Shown here: one piece after another, positions 5,097 through 6,174 of the stretch | How positions within the stretch are numbered: position 1 is the stretch's first letter | How the letters are laid out: each line of letters opens with the position of its first letter | Assembly (NCBI GenBank): GCA_043809805.1 | Contig: JBDROR010000118.1 | Span: 1-6,174, forward strand | Length of the DNA: 6,174 nt | Direction: 5' to 3' | Origin: JAQUKH01 sp043809805 | GTDB lineage: Bacteria; JACRDZ01; JAQUKH01 | The notes under the pieces: model-generated | The model's input: the letters and a program-made list of their open reading frames with translations, nothing else | The model's database searches: none | Told to the model about the DNA's origin: nothing | Program-made: the position numbers and the translations under genes

Positions 5097-5182
5097 TTCC
5101 CCCTTTGGAAAAGGGGGATTAAGGGGGATTTTTTTAACTGTTTTCAAATCTCCCCTAACCCCCTCTTTTCTAAAGAGGGGAA
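5097..5182. repeat. Inverted pair of GGGGGATT-type palindromes at the cmk 3' end
   Basis: The left half contains CCCCCTTTGGAAAAGGGGG then ATTAAGGGGGATTTTTTT. The right half contains AAATCTCCCCTAACCCCC then TCTTTTCTAAAGAGGGG. They are inverted relative to each other around about 14 bp, the same plan as at 748-832. The right half has compensating changes (GAGGGG arms) that keep its own hairpin paired. The cmk stop codon TAG (5172-5170) is inside it. Confidence 0.8.
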
Positions 5183-5859
5183 CCAATTATCTCCACCGCC
5201 CGCTCAACCATCTCAGGAATATCCAAACTAGTCGTATCAAGATACACCGCGTCAACAGCCATTTTCAGCGGGCCATATTCTCTGGTTTTATCTTTTTTAT
5301 CTCTTTCAGCCAGTTCTTTTTCAATCTCCGAAATTGTGGATTCAAAGCCTCTCAATTTAAATTCCTTGAATCTGCGGCTAGCCCGCTCGCTCAACTCCGC
5401 GTCCAAATATATCTTTTTAGGCGCGGAAGGAAATACCACAGTCCCTATATCCCGGCCCTCCATTACAACCCCGTTTTCTCGCGCGAAATTTCTTTGAATC
5501 CTCACCATTTCTTCCCTAACCTCTTTTATTTGAGCCACATAAAAAACGTTTTCCGTCACTTTGGGAGTTCTTATTTCCAAATTTTCGCCATCCGGCTTTA
5601 CCCCAATATCAATCTTTTTGGCCGCATCTATTACCAAATCCCTATTATTAAAATCTATATTCAACTTCATTATTTCCCATGTCAAAGAACGATACATTGC
5701 CCCGGTATCAATGTATAACAACCCTAATCTTTTCGCCAATAATTTGGCTAATGTAGTTTTCCCCGCGCCTGCCGGGCCGTCGATAGCGATTAAATTCGTA
5801 TTTCGTCGCTCGTCGCTCGTCGCCCGTCGCTCGTTTTTTGTAACCTCTTTACTCTTCAC
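5170..5859 (-). CDS. cmk: Cytidylate kinase with repeat-encoded N-terminus
   Basis: Cmk phosphorylates CMP and dCMP to the diphosphates using ATP, recycling CMP from RNA and lipid synthesis. Motifs are in order: Walker A GPAGAGKTT (28-36), DTGAMYR (51-57), the CMP-binding EGRDIGTVVFP (134-144), RASRR (159-163) in the LID, and RDKKDKTRE with VDAVYLDTT towards the C-terminus. The length is 229 residues, but the family would begin at about residue 22 (NLIAIDG), so the true core is about 208 residues. Residues ~8-20 come from a GTCGCTC 7-mer array. The start is GTG 5859-5857, the only ATG/GTG/TTG codon available after the upstream in-frame TGA; it lies in a GAGTGG-type repeat with only a poorly spaced GGTGGAG. 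The last residues and the TAG come from a GGGGGATT-type repeat. It is the first gene of the leftward cluster, 30 nt downstream of the likely transcription start. Confidence 0.95.
   Translation of the reverse strand: MKSKEVTKNERRATSDERRNTNLIAIDGPAGAGKTTLAKLLAKRLGLLYIDTGAMYRSLTWEIMKLNIDFNNRDLVIDAAKKIDIGVKPDGENLEIRTPKVTENVFYVAQIKEVREEMVRIQRNFARENGVVMEGRDIGTVVFPSAPKKIYLDAELSERASRRFKEFKLRGFESTISEIEKELAERDKKDKTREYGPLKMAVDAVYLDTTSLDIPEMVERAVEIIGSPL
5805..5832. repeat. GTCGCTC 7-mer array inside the cmk 5' end
   Basis: Four tandem 7-mers (5805-5811, 5812-5818, 5819-5825, 5826-5832) are present, the third being GTCGCCC. A T-run follows, as at 4186. It is read on the minus strand as NERRATSDERRN in the first 20 residues of Cmk, a phase that also gives TSDERRAT in IspH. 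Confidence 0.85.
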
Positions 5860-5895
5860 TCTCCACCATCCACTATCTACTCATCTTTTGGTGGG

Positions 5896-5923
5896 ATTAT
5901 ATCACTTAAGAAATAAAAGTCAA
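5896..5923 (-). promoter_or_regulatory. Sigma-70-type promoter of the cmk-plsC-ispH-rpsA-cysE-nifU cluster
   Basis: The minus strand carries TTGACT (5923-5918), a 16-nt spacer and a perfect TATAAT (5901-5896). It is the strongest promoter match in the window. Initiation near 5889 gives a leader of about 30 nt to the cmk GTG. The surroundings are AT-rich and free of repeats, unlike every other gap. No operator or riboswitch is apparent. Confidence 0.75.
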
Positions 5924-5930
5924 GATTTAA

Positions 5931-5959
5931 TAGACAAATTTGAATAAATGATATAGCAT
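5931..5959 (+). promoter_or_regulatory. Possible weak promoter for the hydG-like gene
   Basis: TAGACA (5931-5936), a 17-nt spacer and TAGCAT (5954-5959) make a weak sigma-70-type match on the plus strand. The placement is sensible, with a start of transcription near 5966. It overlaps the divergent promoter region, so the two could interfere. Other AT-rich choices exist. Confidence 0.3.
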
Positions 5960-5960
5960 A

Positions 5961-5984
5961 AGGGGGATTTAGGGGGATTTTTTT
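5961..5984. repeat. Half GGGGGATT repeat acting as ribosome binding site
   Basis: AGGGGGATTTAGGGGGATTT and a short T-run match the outer arm of the GGGGGATT palindromes elsewhere. The second AGGGGG (5971-5976) lies 9 nt before the ATG at 5986 and can pair with the anti-SD UCCUCC with one G-U wobble. It is the only ribosome-site candidate for that gene. Confidence 0.6.
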
Positions 5985-5985
5985 G

Positions 5986-6174
5986 ATGACTTCAAATCTA
6001 TCACAAATATTTAATAATTCACTGTCAGGGAAAATTCCAAAGGAAGAAGAAATAAAACTTCTTTTGGATATTGAAGATGAAGAATCACTAAAAAGGCTTT
6101 GTCAAACTTCCGGCAAAATAAAAGAATCAATTTATGGAAAAAGAATTGTTCTCTTCGCCCCTCTTTATCTAAGC
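5986..6174 (+). CDS. N-terminal part of a HydG/ThiH-type radical SAM protein (cut by window edge)
   Basis: The 63 visible codons end with YGKRIVLFAPLYLS, which in HydG and related tyrosine lyases directly precedes the N-x-CxxxCxYC radical SAM cluster site (not in the window). Upstream, IKLLLDIEDEESLKRLCQTSGKIKE matches the helical stretch typical of HydG. HydG cleaves tyrosine to give CO and cyanide ligands for the [FeFe]-hydrogenase H-cluster; ThiH makes dehydroglycine for thiamine. The KRIVLFAPLY wording favours HydG, but without the C-terminal domain this is not proven. The N-terminus is shorter than in well-known HydG proteins. The start is ATG 5986, with an in-frame stop at 5959-5961 upstream. 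It is divergent from cmk and not part of the leftward cluster. Confidence 0.7.
   Translation, partial: MTSNLSQIFNNSLSGKIPKEEEIKLLLDIEDEESLKRLCQTSGKIKESIYGKRIVLFAPLYLS

Noticed and set aside
4974..5186. 70-codon minus-strand frame in the cmk-plsC gap
   Set aside because: It is composed of GGGGGATT and GTTGGGTT repeats and overlaps plsC in another frame.
5494..5947. Plus-strand frames of 74 and 128 codons opposite cmk
   Set aside because: They are antisense shadows of a confidently identified cmk; no conserved features.

Overview
The window is about 6.2 kb of low-to-moderate GC bacterial chromosome. A leftward (minus-strand) housekeeping gene cluster fills most of it. In transcription order the cluster is cytidylate kinase (cmk), lysophosphatidic acid acyltransferase (plsC), HMBPP reductase (ispH), six-domain ribosomal protein S1 (rpsA), serine O-acetyltransferase (cysE), a NifU/IscU-type Fe-S scaffold (nifU), and then a 51-codon membrane micro-gene with its own promoter. 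At the right edge a divergent plus-strand gene begins, the first 63 codons of a HydG/ThiH-type radical SAM protein. A near-consensus sigma-70-type promoter (TTGACT, 16 nt, TATAAT) sits in the divergent gap and probably drives the whole leftward cluster.

The cmk-plsC-ispH-rpsA order is known from anaerobic bacteria such as Clostridia, but the six-repeat S1 protein is the Gram-negative type. With a HydG-like gene and heavy intergenic repeats, this suggests an anaerobic, probably uncultivated lineage. Omnitrophota or a similar candidate phylum is my guess from general impression, not proof.

Functionally, cmk makes CDP for nucleic acid and lipid precursors, plsC makes phosphatidic acid, ispH makes isoprenoid precursors and rpsA serves translation initiation. 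CysE (O-acetylserine for cysteine) and NifU (Fe-S scaffold) supply the sulfur and cluster side that IspH and the divergent radical SAM enzyme need. No cysteine desulfurase is visible.

The most unusual aspect is the spaces between genes. Nearly every intergenic gap is built from several families of short repeats: (a) 59-64 bp elements with a GTAG foot, two hairpins and a CTAC foot, the layout of REPINs; (b) 47-85 bp GGGGGATT-type palindromes, single or in inverted pairs; (c) arrays of the 7-mer GTCGCTC at gene 5' ends; (d) hairpins of the TGTCATTCCGAGCGG / TGTCATTTCGACCG type; (e) GAGTGG-rich stretches. These repeats do not stop at gene borders. They supply the start codons and first ~20 codons of ispH and cmk, the stop codons of ispH, cmk, plsC (at its edge) and the micro-gene, a ~28-residue tail on IspH, and the probable ribosome binding site of the hydG-like gene. 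I see no CRISPR array, tRNA, rRNA or transposase.
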